DNA of 64,000 bases from Chelatococcus sp. YT9 (GCF_018398315.1 NZ_JAHBRW010000001.1:4038501-4102500); one strand, 5' to 3'. Numbered from the stretch's first letter, positions 1-9,791 are shown. Numbers and translations are program-made. The notes: generated from the letters alone by a model not told the origin.

Positions 1-1457
1 GGTACCTCCACGAGAAGCTGAGGCCGATCCTCAACGAGACCTTCGGCATCATCATCTACCAGGAACAGGTGATGCAGGTGGCGCAGTCGCTGTCGGGCTA
101 TTCGCTCGGCGAAGCGGACCTGTTGCGCCGCGCCATGGGCAAGAAGATCAAGGCTGAGATGGACGCGCAGCGCGAGCGCTTCGTGAATGGCGCCATCGAG
201 CGCGGCCTCACCAAGGCGCTCGCCGACGAGATCTTCGACCTCCTCGCCAAATTCGCCGACTATGGCTTCAACAAGAGCCATGCGGCCGCCTATGCGCTCG
301 TGTCCTACCATACGGGGTATCTCAAGGCGAACCATCCGGTCGAGTTCATGGCGGCGTCCATGACGCTCGAACTCGACAACACCGACAAGCTGTCGGAATT
401 CCGGCGCGAGGCCGAACGCCTCGGCATCAAGGTGGAGCCCCCCTCGATCAACCGCTCGGGCGTGGTCTTCGACGTCCATTACGATGCCGAGCAGCGCGGC
501 TCGATCCGCTATGCGCTGGCCGCGCTCAAAGGCGTCGGGAGGCAGGCTGTCGAGGCGCTCGTGACGGCACGGGGCAACACGCCGTTCCGCGACCTCAGTG
601 ATTTCGCGCGGCGCTTCAACCCCAAGCTCGTCAACAAGCGCACGCTGGAAGCGCTCATCTCGGCTGGCGCCTTCGATGAACTTGAGCCGGATCGGGCGCG
701 GAGCTTCGCGGCGATCGATGCGATCACCGCGATCGCGGCGCGCACGGTGGCAGCCGAGGCTGACGGACAGAACGACTTCTTCGGTGGGCCCACATCCGCA
801 CCGGAGCCCTTGCGCATCCCGAGTTACGTCCCGTGGCTGCCGGCGGAGCGGCTGCAGCGGGAATACGATGCAGCCGGGTTCTTTCTGACGGGCCATCCGC
901 TCGACGAGTATGGCGCGCTGCTTGAGAAGTTGCGTGTGCAACGCTGGTCGGATTTCGCTAAGGCGGTCCGCGGTGGTGTCAATATGGGGCGGCTCGCCGC
1001 GACCGTGCTGGACCGGACGGAGCGGCGCACGAAGAGCGGTTCGAAGATGGGTATCGTCAATCTGTCCGACCAGAGCGGCCATTTCGAGGCCATCATCTTC
1101 GCCGAAGGACTATCGCATTTCCGCGACCTGCTGGAGCCGGGCAAGCCGGTCATCCTGCTGGTCCAGGCCTCCGCTGAGGGCGAGGAGGTGAGGGCGCGCA
1201 TCCAGTCTGTCGAGCCCCTCGACTCGGCTGTTTCGAAGCACCACAAGAGCCTGCGGATCTTTCTGCGTGACGAGGCGCCACTGCCCATCGTAGCCGAGCG
1301 GCTCCGCGATCGCGGCGATGGCGATATCTCGCTGGTGCTGATGCTGGAGGAGAGGCAGGAGGTCGAGGTGAAGCTCAAAGGGCGCTTTTCCACGACACCG
1401 CAGATGGCGAGCGCTATCCGGGCGATCCCCGGCGTCGTCCATGTGGAGATGTTGTAA
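1..1457 (+). CDS. dnaE: DNA polymerase III alpha subunit, C-terminal part (partial)
   Basis: This is the 3' part (about 484 codons; first full codon at base 3) of the replicative polymerase catalytic subunit, which elongates DNA in the polymerase III core. The frame is open to the window edge, so the start lies upstream. Visible family features, in order: the fingers segment with RRAMGKKI and the FNKSHAAAYALVSYHTGYLK block, a helix-hairpin-helix stretch (ALKGVGRQAVEAL, about bases 520-560), and an OB-fold region (about bases 970-1210) with GSKMGIVNLSDQSG. The length and order match the C-terminal half of an approximately 1150-residue DnaE1. The family call is firm. DnaE1 rather than the mutagenic DnaE2 is inferred from the fingers/OB sequence and the neighbouring housekeeping genes. 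Confidence 0.95.
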   Translation, partial: YLHEKLRPILNETFGIIIYQEQVMQVAQSLSGYSLGEADLLRRAMGKKIKAEMDAQRERFVNGAIERGLTKALADEIFDLLAKFADYGFNKSHAAAYALVSYHTGYLKANHPVEFMAASMTLELDNTDKLSEFRREAERLGIKVEPPSINRSGVVFDVHYDAEQRGSIRYALAALKGVGRQAVEALVTARGNTPFRDLSDFARRFNPKLVNKRTLEALISAGAFDELEPDRARSFAAIDAITAIAARTVAAEADGQNDFFGGPTSAPEPLRIPSYVPWLPAERLQREYDAAGFFLTGHPLDEYGALLEKLRVQRWSDFAKAVRGGVNMGRLAATVLDRTERRTKSGSKMGIVNLSDQSGHFEAIIFAEGLSHFRDLLEPGKPVILLVQASAEGEEVRARIQSVEPLDSAVSKHHKSLRIFLRDEAPLPIVAERLRDRGDGDISLVLMLEERQEVEVKLKGRFSTTPQMASAIRAIPGVVHVEML

Positions 1458-1746
1458 GGCGACGTGGAGGTGACCTTGGCCTTGGCTGAACGCCGACCGA
1501 GGTTCTGCTTGCTTCGCCGAAGTTGGGTCCACATGGCCCATAGCGGAGGCTTGCCGCGGAGACCAGCCCGAAGCAGTTCCGCGCCCCACATGGCGGAACC
1601 TCCCAGATTTTCGCCGACCAAGCTTGCGAAGGTTGATGGTTAGTCTTACCTAGAGGGCCGTTCAGCAGGAATTTGGAGCCGCTTCGACATGGATTTGTCT
1701 CTTGCCGCCGTCGTTCAGTCGATCATGCTGCGAGAAGTCCTGTCCC

Positions 1747-3336
1747 ATGCCTGCTTCCATCACCCTGTGCAATCTATCATGGCATGCTCCTGATGGAGCG
1801 CCGCTCTTCTCTGATCTCAATCTAAGCTTCGGTCCCGAGCGTACTGGCCTCATCGGGCGAAACGGCACCGGCAAGACCACGCTGCTGCGGTTGATCGCGG
1901 GCGAGCTAAGCCCGTCGTCGGGCTCCGTTCAAGCCTCTGGCACCCTTGGCGTCATGCGGCAGGATATACAGGCGAGCGCCGACACGCTCGCGGACCTTTT
2001 CGGTGCAAGATCCGCCTTGGCAGTGCTCGACCGCGCCGAAAGGGGGCTTGCCGACCCTGACGAACTGGCCGGCGCTGACTGGACCTTACCGGCTAGGATC
2101 GACGCGGCCCTCGCGCGGTGCGGTTTGTCCCTGGAGGCTCATGTGCCGCTGGCTGTGCTGTCAGGCGGGCAGCGCAGTCGCGCGGCCTTGGCAGCGCTGA
2201 TTTTTGCCGAGCCGGACGTTCTCCTGCTTGATGAGCCGACCAACAATCTGGATCGCGACGGACGCCGGGCTGTGCTGGACTTCATCCGCGCGTGGCGAGG
2301 CAGCTCGATCATCGTCAGTCATGATCGGGAGCTGCTTGATACGATGGACGCCATCGTGGAACTGACCACGCTTGGCGCTACCCGATATGGCGGGAACTAT
2401 GGTGCTTTTCATGCGCGGAAGTCCACGGAGCTCGAGGCTGCTCGCCACGATCTCGCAAATGCCGAAAGGGAACGCGCGGAGATCAGGCGTCGCGCGCAGC
2501 AGGCGGTCGAGCGCAAAGCGCGAAGGGATAGCAATGGACAGAAAGGCCGCGCCAAAGGCGACCAGCCGAAAATCCTGATGGACGCGGCGAGAGGCCGCGC
2601 CGAGACATCCGGCGGCGCAAATGCCCGCCTTCGCGATGCGCGAATCGAGATGGCTGACGAGGCCCTGTCCAGCGCGCGCGAGAAAATCGAGGTGCTGCAG
2701 CCCTTGCGCATGGAGATGCTTACCACCGACATGCCTTCCGGTAAGATCGCTCTGCGTCTTGCAGCCGTGACAGCGGGATATGCGGCTGAGCGGCCTGTCA
2801 TTCGTGATCTGTCTCTGACCTTAACCGGTCCCGAACGGGTCGCGATCACGGGTCCGAACGGCAGTGGCAAGTCCACGTTACTGGCGCTCATCGCGGGCAA
2901 GCTCGAGCCGCAGAGCGGATCCGTTGATCGGCCGGTCCCCCTGGCTTTCCTCGACCAGGATATGGGCTTGCTCGACCCGGAGCTGTCGCTGCGGGAGAAT
3001 TTCCTGCATTTGAACCCGCAGACGGATGAGAACCAGTGTCGGGCGGCTTTGGCGCGTTTTCGTTTCCGCGCGGAGGATGCGCATCAGCGGGTGGGCGATC
3101 TCAGTGGTGGCGAGCGGTTGCGCGCCGGGCTTGCCTGCACCCTGGGACGTCCCGTCCCGCCCGCGCTTCTCATTCTGGATGAGCCGACCAATCATCTTGA
3201 TCTCGACGGGATGGAGGCGCTGGAACTGGCGCTATGCGCCTTTGACGGCGCGCTCCTGGTCGTCAGCCACGATGAGAGGTTTCTTGATCGCCTCGCTTTG
3301 CAGCGAAGAGTGGAGCTGGGCGCCCCCCTTGGTTGA
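1747..3336 (+). CDS. ABC-F family ATPase (two ATP-binding domains, no membrane domain)
   Basis: The 529-residue protein has two ABC ATPase domains on one chain and no membrane segments. Domain 1 has a Walker A GRNGTGKTT near residue 37, the signature LSGGQRSRA near 138 and Walker B with LLLDEPTNNLD near 160. Domain 2 has GPNGSGKST near 369 and LSGGERLRA near 452, followed by LILDEPTNHLD. A charged, Arg/Lys-rich linker joins them (about residues 230-300). This is the ABC-F architecture of ribosome-associated translation factors or antibiotic-protection proteins, closest in feel to YheS/Uup-like members. The first ATG of the frame is at 1702, but homology to the ABC fold begins right after the ATG at 1747, so 1747 is preferred. 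Which ABC-F subgroup it belongs to is not decided. Confidence 0.9.
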   Translation: MPASITLCNLSWHAPDGAPLFSDLNLSFGPERTGLIGRNGTGKTTLLRLIAGELSPSSGSVQASGTLGVMRQDIQASADTLADLFGARSALAVLDRAERGLADPDELAGADWTLPARIDAALARCGLSLEAHVPLAVLSGGQRSRAALAALIFAEPDVLLLDEPTNNLDRDGRRAVLDFIRAWRGSSIIVSHDRELLDTMDAIVELTTLGATRYGGNYGAFHARKSTELEAARHDLANAERERAEIRRRAQQAVERKARRDSNGQKGRAKGDQPKILMDAARGRAETSGGANARLRDARIEMADEALSSAREKIEVLQPLRMEMLTTDMPSGKIALRLAAVTAGYAAERPVIRDLSLTLTGPERVAITGPNGSGKSTLLALIAGKLEPQSGSVDRPVPLAFLDQDMGLLDPELSLRENFLHLNPQTDENQCRAALARFRFRAEDAHQRVGDLSGGERLRAGLACTLGRPVPPALLILDEPTNHLDLDGMEALELALCAFDGALLVVSHDERFLDRLALQRRVELGAPLG

Positions 3337-3354
3337 GCGATCACCCGCTCAACC
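3331..3354 (+). terminator. Perfect hairpin over the stop codon of the ABC-F gene
   Basis: Arms GGTTGAGCG (3331-3339) and CGCTCAACC (3346-3354) pair over 9 bases around a 6-base loop. The stop codon TGA (3334-3336) lies inside the left arm. No T-run follows, so it may end transcription with help from Rho or protect the 3' end rather than act as a classical intrinsic terminator. Confidence 0.5.
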
Positions 3355-3458
3355 GGATGCCGAGGGATTGAATGCCTTCTTTCCGCACGCCATCTCTTGC
3401 ATCTCAACGCTGGCGCCCTTATAAGCGCGCCCATTCCACACGCGGGGTTAAGCTCGCG

Positions 3459-3524
3459 AAGGTCCTAACATAAGGACCTTCTTGAGATCTCTCACGAGCC
3501 ATCCGGTGGCCGGATCGTCCGGCC
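3459..3524 (+). promoter_or_regulatory. rpsB leader: two perfect hairpins
   Basis: Two stem-loops sit in the rpsB leader. The first is AAGGTCCT (3459-3466) with AGGACCTT (3473-3480), 8 pairs and a 6-base loop. The second is GGCCGGA (3508-3514) with TCCGGCC (3518-3524), 7 pairs and a 3-base loop. The second ends 41 bases before the rpsB start. Leaders of rpsB are known in other proteobacteria to mediate feedback control by S2; that this one does so is inference from position and structure only. Confidence 0.45.
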
Positions 3525-3565
3525 CAAGGCCCCGCGGCGGCATCATAACCGGAGTTATAAAGACT

Positions 3566-4576
3566 ATGGCGCTTCCTGATTTCTCCATGCGGCAGCTGCT
3601 CGAAGCCGGTGCGCATTTCGGCCACCAGGCTCACCGCTGGAATCCGAAGATGGATCAGTACATCTTCGGCACCCGCAACAACATCCATATCATCGATCTC
3701 GCCCAGACCGTGCCCGCGTTCTACCGCGCGCTGCAGGCGATTTCCGACACGGTTGCGGCCGGTGGCCGCGTGCTCTTCGTGGGCACGAAGCGCCAGGCCG
3801 CCGATGCGGTCGCGGATGCTGCCAAGCGTTCGGCTCAGTACTACGTGAACTCCCGCTGGCTCGGTGGGATGCTGACGAACTGGAAGACCATTTCCGGTTC
3901 GATCCAGCGTCTGCGCAAGGTCGACGAGACTCTCAACGGCGGCGCCACCGGACTGACAAAGAAAGAGCGTCTGATGCTCTCGCGGGAGCGCGAAAAGCTT
4001 GAGCGCGCGCTCGGCGGCATCAAGGACATGGGCGGCGTGCCGGACCTTCTGTTCGTGATCGACACGAACAAGGAGCAGCTTGCCATCAAGGAAGCCCAGC
4101 GTCTCGGCATCCCGGTGGCCGCGATCGTCGACACCAATTGCGATCCCGACGGCATCACCTTCCCGGTTCCGGCCAATGACGACGCGGGCCGTGCCATCGC
4201 TCTCTATTGCGACCTCGTGGCTCGCGCCGCCATCGATGGCATCTCGCGTGGCCATGGCGACCTCGGCATCGATATCGGCGAGTCGGAAGCTCCGATCGTC
4301 GAGGATCTGCCGGCTGCCGACGGCGCCGCTTCAGATGAGGTGTTCGAGCGTCTCGGCGCGCCGCGTGGCGCCCCCGATGATCTCACCAACCTGAACGGCG
4401 TCGGCCCTGAGCTCGAGAAGAACCTCAATGAGGCCGGCATCTTCCATTACTGGCAGATCGCGGCTCTCGCGCCGGCCGACATTGCCGCCCTTGACGCCGA
4501 GCTGAAGCTGCACGGCCGCATCGAGCGTGACGGCTGGGTGGCCCAGGCCCGCTCGCTGACCGATACGGCGAACTGA
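3566..4576 (+). CDS. rpsB: 30S ribosomal protein S2 with C-terminal HhH-like extension
   Basis: S2 is a small-subunit protein that binds late in assembly and is needed for S1 attachment. The protein starts [21 protein letters not shown], the standard S2 start, and carries the diagnostic WNPKM and [12 protein letters not shown] blocks. The ATG at 3566 is preferred over an in-frame upstream start at 3482 because it fits the family and has GGAG 12 bases upstream. At 336 residues it is about 90 longer than E. coli S2. The extra C-terminus has an acidic linker and then a helix-hairpin-helix-like segment ([20 protein letters not shown], about residues 271-290). Such tails are known on S2 and L21 of Hyphomicrobiales. 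It starts the conserved rpsB-tsf-pyrH-frr cluster. Confidence 0.97.
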   Translation: MALPDFSMRQLLEAGAHFGHQAHRWNPKMDQYIFGTRNNIHIIDLAQTVPAFYRALQAISDTVAAGGRVLFVGTKRQAADAVADAAKRSAQYYVNSRWLGGMLTNWKTISGSIQRLRKVDETLNGGATGLTKKERLMLSREREKLERALGGIKDMGGVPDLLFVIDTNKEQLAIKEAQRLGIPVAAIVDTNCDPDGITFPVPANDDAGRAIALYCDLVARAAIDGISRGHGDLGIDIGESEAPIVEDLPAADGAASDEVFERLGAPRGAPDDLTNLNGVGPELEKNLNEAGIFHYWQIAALAPADIAALDAELKLHGRIERDGWVAQARSLTDTAN

Positions 4577-4619
4577 TAGGGACCTTGCCGGTCACAGGCC
4601 GGCTTTGTCTGAGATGATG

Positions 4620-4661
4620 GACCTTCATATGGAAGCCTGAAGGCTGTGTCATATGAAGGTC
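4620..4661. repeat. 12-bp inverted repeat with inner stem between rpsB and tsf
   Basis: GACCTTCATATG (4620-4631) is exactly complementary to CATATGAAGGTC (4650-4661). Inside lies a short second stem, AGCC/GGCT, around TGAA. As RNA this forms a long two-tier hairpin between the rpsB stop and the tsf start. It could be an attenuator, a processing site or a stability element; there is no T-run. Confidence 0.6.
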
Positions 4662-4792
4662 TCGCTTCAGCAGCCAGATCGGAGCCGGCAGCCCATGCCG
4701 GCTCATTTGACGTGTTGATTGACGATTGACGTCTGGCCGCGCCTTGCATTGATTTTGTGAGGACGCGGCTCTTTACGATCGAGAGGATTACG

Positions 4793-5716
4793 ATGGCCAG
4801 CATTAGCGCGGCGATGGTGAAAGAGCTCCGCGACAAGACCGGCGCGGGCATGATGGACTGCAAGACGGCGCTCACCGAGACGGGCGGCGACGTCGAGGCG
4901 GCGGTGGATTGGCTGCGGAAGAAGGGACTGTCCAAGGCCGCCAAGAAGTCCGGCCGCGTGGCGGCCGAAGGCCTTGTTGCCGTGGCACTCGCCGGCAACA
5001 AGGGCGTGGTCGTCGAGATCAACTCGGAAACCGACTTCGTGGCGCGCAACGAGCAGTTCCAGCAGCTTGCCCGGACGATCGCGCAGGTCGCTCTCGACAC
5101 CGGCACCGACATCGAGGCGCTGAAGGCTGCTGCCTATCCCGGCGGTGGGACGGTGCAGGACGCGCTGTCGAGCGCCATCGCCACGATCGGCGAGAACATG
5201 ACTCCCCGCCGGGCGGCTAGTCTCGCGGTGCCCGAGGGCGTGGTCTCTGCCTACCTGCACAACACGTCCGGCGAGGGCCTGGGCCGCATTGGCGTGATCG
5301 TGGCGCTCGCCTCGACCGCCAACAAGGACGAGCTCGCAACACTTGCCCGTCAGATCGCGATGCATGTCGCGGCGACCAATCCGGTGGCGCTCGATGCCAG
5401 CGGCGTTCCGGCTGAGACGGTCGAGCGCGAGAAGGCGATCCTTGCCGACAAGCATGCGGGCAAGCCCGCCAATGTCATCGAGAAGATCGTCGACAGCGGC
5501 ATGAAGACCTACTTCAAGGAAGTGACCCTTCTGGAGCAGCCCTTCATCCACGACCAGTCCAAGACGATCTCTCAGGTGCTCAAGGAGGCCGAAGGGCGCT
5601 TGGGAGCTCCTGTGAAGCTCGAAGGCTTTGTCCGCTACGGCTTGGGCGAAGGCATCGAGAAAGAGGAAGCCGATTTCGCCGCCGAAGTGGCGGCGGCGGC
5701 GGGAAGCCAAGGCTGA
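4793..5716 (+). CDS. tsf: Translation elongation factor Ts
   Basis: EF-Ts recycles EF-Tu by displacing GDP. The 307-residue protein has the signature [20 protein letters not shown] near the N-terminus, followed by the EF-Tu-contacting block with the [10 protein letters not shown] motif (about residues 76-85) and the C-terminal coiled-coil/dimerisation part. The ATG at 4793 is chosen over the in-frame start at 4757 because it gives the standard [13 protein letters not shown] start and has a strong ribosome-binding site GAGAGGA 6 bases upstream. It lies 216 bases downstream of rpsB, with a long inverted repeat between them, and is closed by a strong intrinsic terminator. Confidence 0.97.
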   Translation: MASISAAMVKELRDKTGAGMMDCKTALTETGGDVEAAVDWLRKKGLSKAAKKSGRVAAEGLVAVALAGNKGVVVEINSETDFVARNEQFQQLARTIAQVALDTGTDIEALKAAAYPGGGTVQDALSSAIATIGENMTPRRAASLAVPEGVVSAYLHNTSGEGLGRIGVIVALASTANKDELATLARQIAMHVAATNPVALDASGVPAETVEREKAILADKHAGKPANVIEKIVDSGMKTYFKEVTLLEQPFIHDQSKTISQVLKEAEGRLGAPVKLEGFVRYGLGEGIEKEEADFAAEVAAAAGSQG

Positions 5717-5723
5717 CGACGAC

Positions 5724-5747
5724 AACGGCGCCGCAAGGCGCCGTTTT
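5724..5747 (+). terminator. Intrinsic terminator after tsf
   Basis: AACGGCGCC (5724-5732), a GCAA tetraloop, and GGCGCCGTT (5737-5745) form a 9-pair stem; the T-run TTTT spans 5744-5747. This separates rpsB-tsf from pyrH. Confidence 0.85.
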
Positions 5748-5848
5748 CATGTGAAGACCTGTGCAAGGCATGCGCCCGCACGGTGACATCGATCCCCTGG
5801 CCCCGCTATGGGGAATGGATTGGCTCAGACAACGGCGGAGGCACTAGC

Positions 5849-6556
5849 ATGCGGATCAAACGGGCGCTCATCAAACTGTCGGGCGAGGTTTTGGCCGGAA
5901 GTGCCGGTGCCGGCCTGCACGGCGAGACGTTGACGCAAATCGCTGCCGATATCGCGACAGCCGCCAAGAAGGGCCATGAGATCGCGATCGTCGTCGGCGG
6001 AGGCAATTTCTTCCGCGGCGTTCAAGGGTTGAACAAGGGGCTTGACCGCCCAACGGCTGATTCCATCGGCATGCTTGGCACCGTAATGAACGCCTTGGCA
6101 TTGGAACACGCGATCGAGGCCGCCGGCGTTCCCGCCCGCGCCATGTCCGCCGTGCCCATGCCATCGCTCTGCGAGAGCTATGCGAGACGGCGCGCGCTCG
6201 ATCATCTGGCCCATGGCAAGGTGGTGGTGCTCGGCGGCGGGCTGGGCAATCCCTATTTCACAACCGACACGCCTGCGGTGCTGCGGGCGGCCGAACTCGA
6301 CTGCGAGGCCCTGCTCAAGGCAACGAATGTGGATGGGGTCTATACCGCCGACCCGAAAAAGGACCCGGCGGCATCGCGCTTTGACAGCTTGACCCACGAC
6401 GAGGCAATCGCCCTGAACCTCAAGGTCATGGATACGGCTGCTTTCGCGCTGGCGCGCGAAGCCGGCCTGCCCATCGTGGTCTTTTCCATTCTCGATTCCG
6501 GCGCCATCGGCCAGGTGCTCGAAGGCAGCGGTCGCGCCACGATCGTGGCGCCCTAG
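5849..6556 (+). CDS. pyrH: UMP kinase
   Basis: Cytoplasmic UMP kinase of the amino-acid-kinase fold; it converts UMP and ATP to UDP and ADP in pyrimidine synthesis. The 235-residue product opens with MRIKRALIKLSGEVLAG, the typical phosphate-binding start. It carries VVGGGNFFRG (about residues 49-58), the DSIGMLGTVMNALALE segment and KATNVDGVYTADPKKDP near residue 159. The ATG at 5849 has CGGCGGAGG upstream and fits the family; the longer frame start at 5783 would add a non-conserved leader. Gene order tsf-pyrH-frr is standard. Length matches the family. Confidence 0.97.
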   Translation: MRIKRALIKLSGEVLAGSAGAGLHGETLTQIAADIATAAKKGHEIAIVVGGGNFFRGVQGLNKGLDRPTADSIGMLGTVMNALALEHAIEAAGVPARAMSAVPMPSLCESYARRRALDHLAHGKVVVLGGGLGNPYFTTDTPAVLRAAELDCEALLKATNVDGVYTADPKKDPAASRFDSLTHDEAIALNLKVMDTAAFALAREAGLPIVVFSILDSGAIGQVLEGSGRATIVAP

Positions 6557-6921
6557 ACGAGTACCGTTTCTTAAATTTCTTGAACAAACGGCGCTAAGAG
6601 CTGATCCATTCTTGGTTTTCCTGGATCACGACCGACTTCCGGTCATGCCGCACGGCTGCGGGCGATGTGGGTTCCAGCCGATGCCGGCACCTCGGGACGG
6701 CCCATTCCCACGGAATAGATGGCCTTTCGTCGCAAAACGGTCTTCCACTCCTGCCGCTCATGCTCTAAGCCCGCTACTTGTTGCCTCGGGAAGTAAGGTG
6801 CCTTTCCCGGGCTATGGGGTAGCCCTCCGTCGCTGTTCGGCGGAGGCTCGCGTTGTGCTTGACCATAGGGGCCGTAGGCGCTCAAGGTCGCGCAAACATC
6901 GAACAAGAGGGCAAATCCGAG
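6557..6921. other. Gene-free gap between pyrH and frr
   Basis: This 365-base stretch holds no credible gene on either strand; the open frames in it lack family-like sequence. Just after pyrH there is a loose inverted repeat, CCGTTT (6564-6569) with AAACGG (6586-6591). The right part presumably carries an frr promoter, but no clear -35/-10 pair was found. Confidence 0.6.
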
Positions 6922-7485
6922 ATGACTGCCACGTCTTTCGACCTTTCAGACGTCAAGCGGCGCATGCAGGGTGCCGTACAGGCCTTTCGTCATGACCTGG
7001 GAAGCCTCAGGACCGGCCGTGCCTCCCCCACGCTTCTTGATCCCCTGCAGATTGACGCTTACGGCGCGCTCATGCCGATCACCCAGGTCGCGACGGTCAG
7101 CGTGCCGGAGCCGCGGCTGATCAGTGTCCAGGTGTGGGACCGCGGCATGGTTTCGGCCGTCGAGAAGGCCATCCGCGAATCCGACCTCGGTCTTAACCCG
7201 CAGACCGAAGGTCAGGTTATCCGTCTGCGCATTCCCGAGATGAACGAGCAGCGCCGCAAGGAGATGGTCAAGGTCGCCCATAAATATGCCGAGGAAGCGC
7301 GGGTCGCGGCACGCCATGTGCGACGCGATGGGCTGGACGTGTTGAAGAAGCTCGTCAAGGACGGCAACCTGAGCGAGGACGAGCAGACCCGCCAGGCCGA
7401 TCAGGTACAGAAGGCGACGGACCAGACGATCACTGAGATCGACCAGCTTCTGGTCGCCAAGGAAAAGGAAATCATGCAGGTCTGA
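6922..7485 (+). CDS. frr: Ribosome recycling factor
   Basis: RRF splits post-termination ribosomes together with EF-G. The 187-residue product shows the RRF hallmarks: [14 protein letters not shown] near residue 31, [17 protein letters not shown] near 74, and [17 protein letters not shown] near 108. The C-terminal helices have [13 protein letters not shown]. The ATG at 6922 gives the canonical length; the longer frame start at 6853 adds an unconserved N-terminus. It sits in the usual place between pyrH and uppS. Confidence 0.97.
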   Translation: MTATSFDLSDVKRRMQGAVQAFRHDLGSLRTGRASPTLLDPLQIDAYGALMPITQVATVSVPEPRLISVQVWDRGMVSAVEKAIRESDLGLNPQTEGQVIRLRIPEMNEQRRKEMVKVAHKYAEEARVAARHVRRDGLDVLKKLVKDGNLSEDEQTRQADQVQKATDQTITEIDQLLVAKEKEIMQV

Positions 7486-7793
7486 GCCGCGCTCGGGGAA
7501 AGCATGAGTCCACGGCTGCGGAACCACGGGGGCTGAGTGCTCCGCCGACTGGAATGGGGCCAATGACGTTTTCATCATCGGCCTCATGATCCGCTGGGTA
7601 CAGGTTGGTCATCGGCTCGCGCCAGGAGGCGCCAAAATGGGTTTGGAAGCTCGCTCCGGAATGATACGAATTCCGGATGCACGCGTGGCGTGCAGCGGCG
7701 ATAGCGGGGGAGCCGGGCGGTGAGCGTGAGCAATCATGAGGGATTTCTGGCGAATTCATGCAGCACGGCGGGCGCGAAGCGTCGGAGGACGGC
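7486..7793. other. Gene-free gap between frr and uppS
   Basis: 308 bases without a supported gene, strong hairpin or recognisable promoter. A start at 7758 would extend uppS upstream, but the ribosome-binding site argues against it. Confidence 0.5.
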
Positions 7794-8564
7794 ATGAGCG
7801 CATCGCCTGAGAAGTCGGTTCGCGAGCCCGCCGGGGCGGGGAGGACCCAACCGTCCGTGCCGCGCCATGTGGCGATCATCATGGATGGCAATGGCCGCTG
7901 GGCGGCGCGCCGAGGATTGCCCCGCTTCGAGGGGCATCGCCGGGGCATGGAGGCTCTGCGCAATGCTGTGCGGGTTGCTGGCGATCTCGGCATTTCCTAT
8001 CTGACGGTCTACGGTTTCTCATCCGAGAACTGGAGCCGGCCCGCGGCCGAGGTCGCGGACTTGATGGGATTGTTGCGCCATTTCGTCAGGCGGGATCTCG
8101 CGGATCTTCATCGCAACAATGTCCGTGTCCGCATTATCGGGAGCGACGAGGGTCTTGCTCCCGATCTCGTCGGGCTATTGGGTGAGGCGGAGAACCTCAC
8201 GCGCAACAACACCGCGTTGACGCTGGTTGTCGCTTTCAACTACGGCGGGCGCCAGGAAATAACACAGGCGGCACGCCGCCTCGCGGCGGACGTCGCGGCT
8301 GGTCGCCTTGCAGCCGACGACATTTCCGTCGAACGTTTTGCAGAAGCGCTGAACACCGTGGATATTCCTGATCCTGATCTCGTCATTCGCACGTCAGGGG
8401 AGAAACGGCTGTCGAATTTTCTGCTCTGGCAAGCAGCCTACGCGGAGCTCGTATTCACGCCGGTGCTGTGGCCGGATTTCGATCGTGGCGCCTTCGAGGA
8501 GGCCCTGTCGGAATATCAACGGCGGGAGCGCCGCTTCGGCGGACTGAGCAGCGCCGCAGGATGA
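7794..8564 (+). CDS. uppS: Undecaprenyl diphosphate synthase (cis-prenyltransferase)
   Basis: The enzyme builds the C55 undecaprenyl diphosphate carrier used for peptidoglycan and O-antigen by adding isopentenyl units to farnesyl diphosphate. The 256-residue protein has the catalytic [10 protein letters not shown] motif (Asp31), the [15 protein letters not shown] block, and the IPP-binding [19 protein letters not shown] near residue 195 followed by [14 protein letters not shown]. The ATG at 7794 is chosen over 7758 because GGAGGA (7784-7789) lies at ideal spacing. Its stop overlaps the cdsA start by four bases (ATGA), implying translational coupling. Confidence 0.96.
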   Translation: MSASPEKSVREPAGAGRTQPSVPRHVAIIMDGNGRWAARRGLPRFEGHRRGMEALRNAVRVAGDLGISYLTVYGFSSENWSRPAAEVADLMGLLRHFVRRDLADLHRNNVRVRIIGSDEGLAPDLVGLLGEAENLTRNNTALTLVVAFNYGGRQEITQAARRLAADVAAGRLAADDISVERFAEALNTVDIPDPDLVIRTSGEKRLSNFLLWQAAYAELVFTPVLWPDFDRGAFEEALSEYQRRERRFGGLSSAAG

Positions 8565-9418
8565 CCAAAAGCAACGGAACCGCACCCTTCGAACGCGGCC
8601 ACCCGGCGAGAGCCACGTCCGAGCTGACGCTCAGGATCGCATCCGGTTTCGTTCTGGCTTCCGTTGTGCTCACGGCAACCCTCTGGGGAGGATTGCCCTT
8701 TGTTGTCATCTGGGCAATCGCGGGTGGCGGTGTGGCTTATGAATGGCTCGCCCTGACCGAGGACGGCGAGGAAACCAGACGTACCACGCGCACGGTGTTC
8801 GGTGTGTTGATAGCCTCATCGGCGCTCGCCCTTCACTGGTATGGAATCGGCCCCGCGCTCGTCGTGGTCGCGGGTGCCGTCATCGCGCTCATTGTCGTCG
8901 ATCGACATGATGCGAGGCGGATCTTGCGAGCTGGCGGTCTGGTCTATGCCGCAGTCATCGCCTTGGTGCCCGTCGCCGCAAGGAATACCCCATTCGGCCT
9001 TTTGACGCTGTTCTGGATGTTTGGCGTCGTCTGGGGCACCGATGTTTTCGCCTATGCATGCGGAAGGCTGATCGGGGGTCCGAAGCTCTGGCCCCGCGTG
9101 AGCCCGAAGAAGACATGGTCCGGCTTTCTCGGCGGTGTTGCCGCCGGCACCGTAATCGGGTGGTTGGTGCTCACAACGCCTCTGACCGGAGGACCGGCGC
9201 CGGTGCCCGCTACGGTCATGATTGCCCTTTCCGCTGCCGCCGCCGTGCTCTCCCAAGCGGGGGATCTCGGTGAATCAGTTTTGAAACGCTACCTTGGCGT
9301 CAAGGATTCCGGCCATATCATTCCGGGGCACGGTGGTCTGATGGATCGTCTGGACTCCTTCTGGGCGGTCTCCGTCTTTCTGGGATGTGCCCTGGTGGCG
9401 AGCTCCCTGTGGAAATGA
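8561..9418 (+). CDS. cdsA: Phosphatidate cytidylyltransferase (CDP-diglyceride synthase)
   Basis: This integral membrane enzyme makes CDP-diacylglycerol from phosphatidate and CTP, the branch point of phospholipid synthesis. The 285-residue protein is strongly hydrophobic with several membrane helices and ends in the CdsA signature [19 protein letters not shown] (about residues 248-266), which carries the metal-binding acidic residues. The ATG at 8561 overlaps the uppS stop (ATGA); an upstream in-frame start at 8468 would lie deep inside uppS and is rejected. Confidence 0.95.
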   Translation: MTKSNGTAPFERGHPARATSELTLRIASGFVLASVVLTATLWGGLPFVVIWAIAGGGVAYEWLALTEDGEETRRTTRTVFGVLIASSALALHWYGIGPALVVVAGAVIALIVVDRHDARRILRAGGLVYAAVIALVPVAARNTPFGLLTLFWMFGVVWGTDVFAYACGRLIGGPKLWPRVSPKKTWSGFLGGVAAGTVIGWLVLTTPLTGGPAPVPATVMIALSAAAAVLSQAGDLGESVLKRYLGVKDSGHIIPGHGGLMDRLDSFWAVSVFLGCALVASSLWK

Positions 9419-9791
9419 GTCTGCGCGCGTAAAGCGTGTGTAAATCTCGTTCATGCAATTTTTGCGCGCTCAAGTTCGCGGGACAGAACGGGCCGTCATA
9501 TGCTATCTCATTGGAGGAGGGGATCATTCGGAGGGAGGCTTGCGGAATGCGGGCGATCGTCTCTCTCTTGCCATGATTGCCGGCGCATGTCTGTGCGGGG
9601 ATGGCTTCGCACCGGCCGCATAGTTTCGTAGAGCGCTTAAACTTGAATACCAGTTCTGTCGACGAAACAACTGATATAGCAGTACTTCTATCGATGTTGG
9701 CGCTGTTGTCGCTTGACTGTTGGGTCGACAAAACTATGGATGGCGGCTATGTCGCATTGGTGGACAGCCTGATGACCAGAGACCCTGCTTC
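9419..9791. other. Gene-free gap where dxr often lies
   Basis: 373 bases between cdsA and rseP. In many alphaproteobacteria dxr lies here. No dxr sequence or fragment was recognised in any frame. The right half is AT-richer and probably carries the rseP promoter. A short open frame at 9577-9804 has no recognisable features. Confidence 0.6.
9713..9740 (+). promoter_or_regulatory. Possible sigma-70-type promoter for rseP
   Basis: TTGACT (9713-9718), 16 bases, then TATGGA (9735-9740), ending 51 bases before the rseP ATG. The fit to TTGACA/TATAAT is fair and the setting is AT-richer than its surroundings; this is a guess from sequence only. Confidence 0.35.

Noticed and set aside
4703-5725. 340-codon minus-strand open frame over tsf
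   Set aside because: It lies fully opposite tsf, is His/Arg-rich without family-like motifs, and is explained by the GC-rich codon pattern of the true gene.
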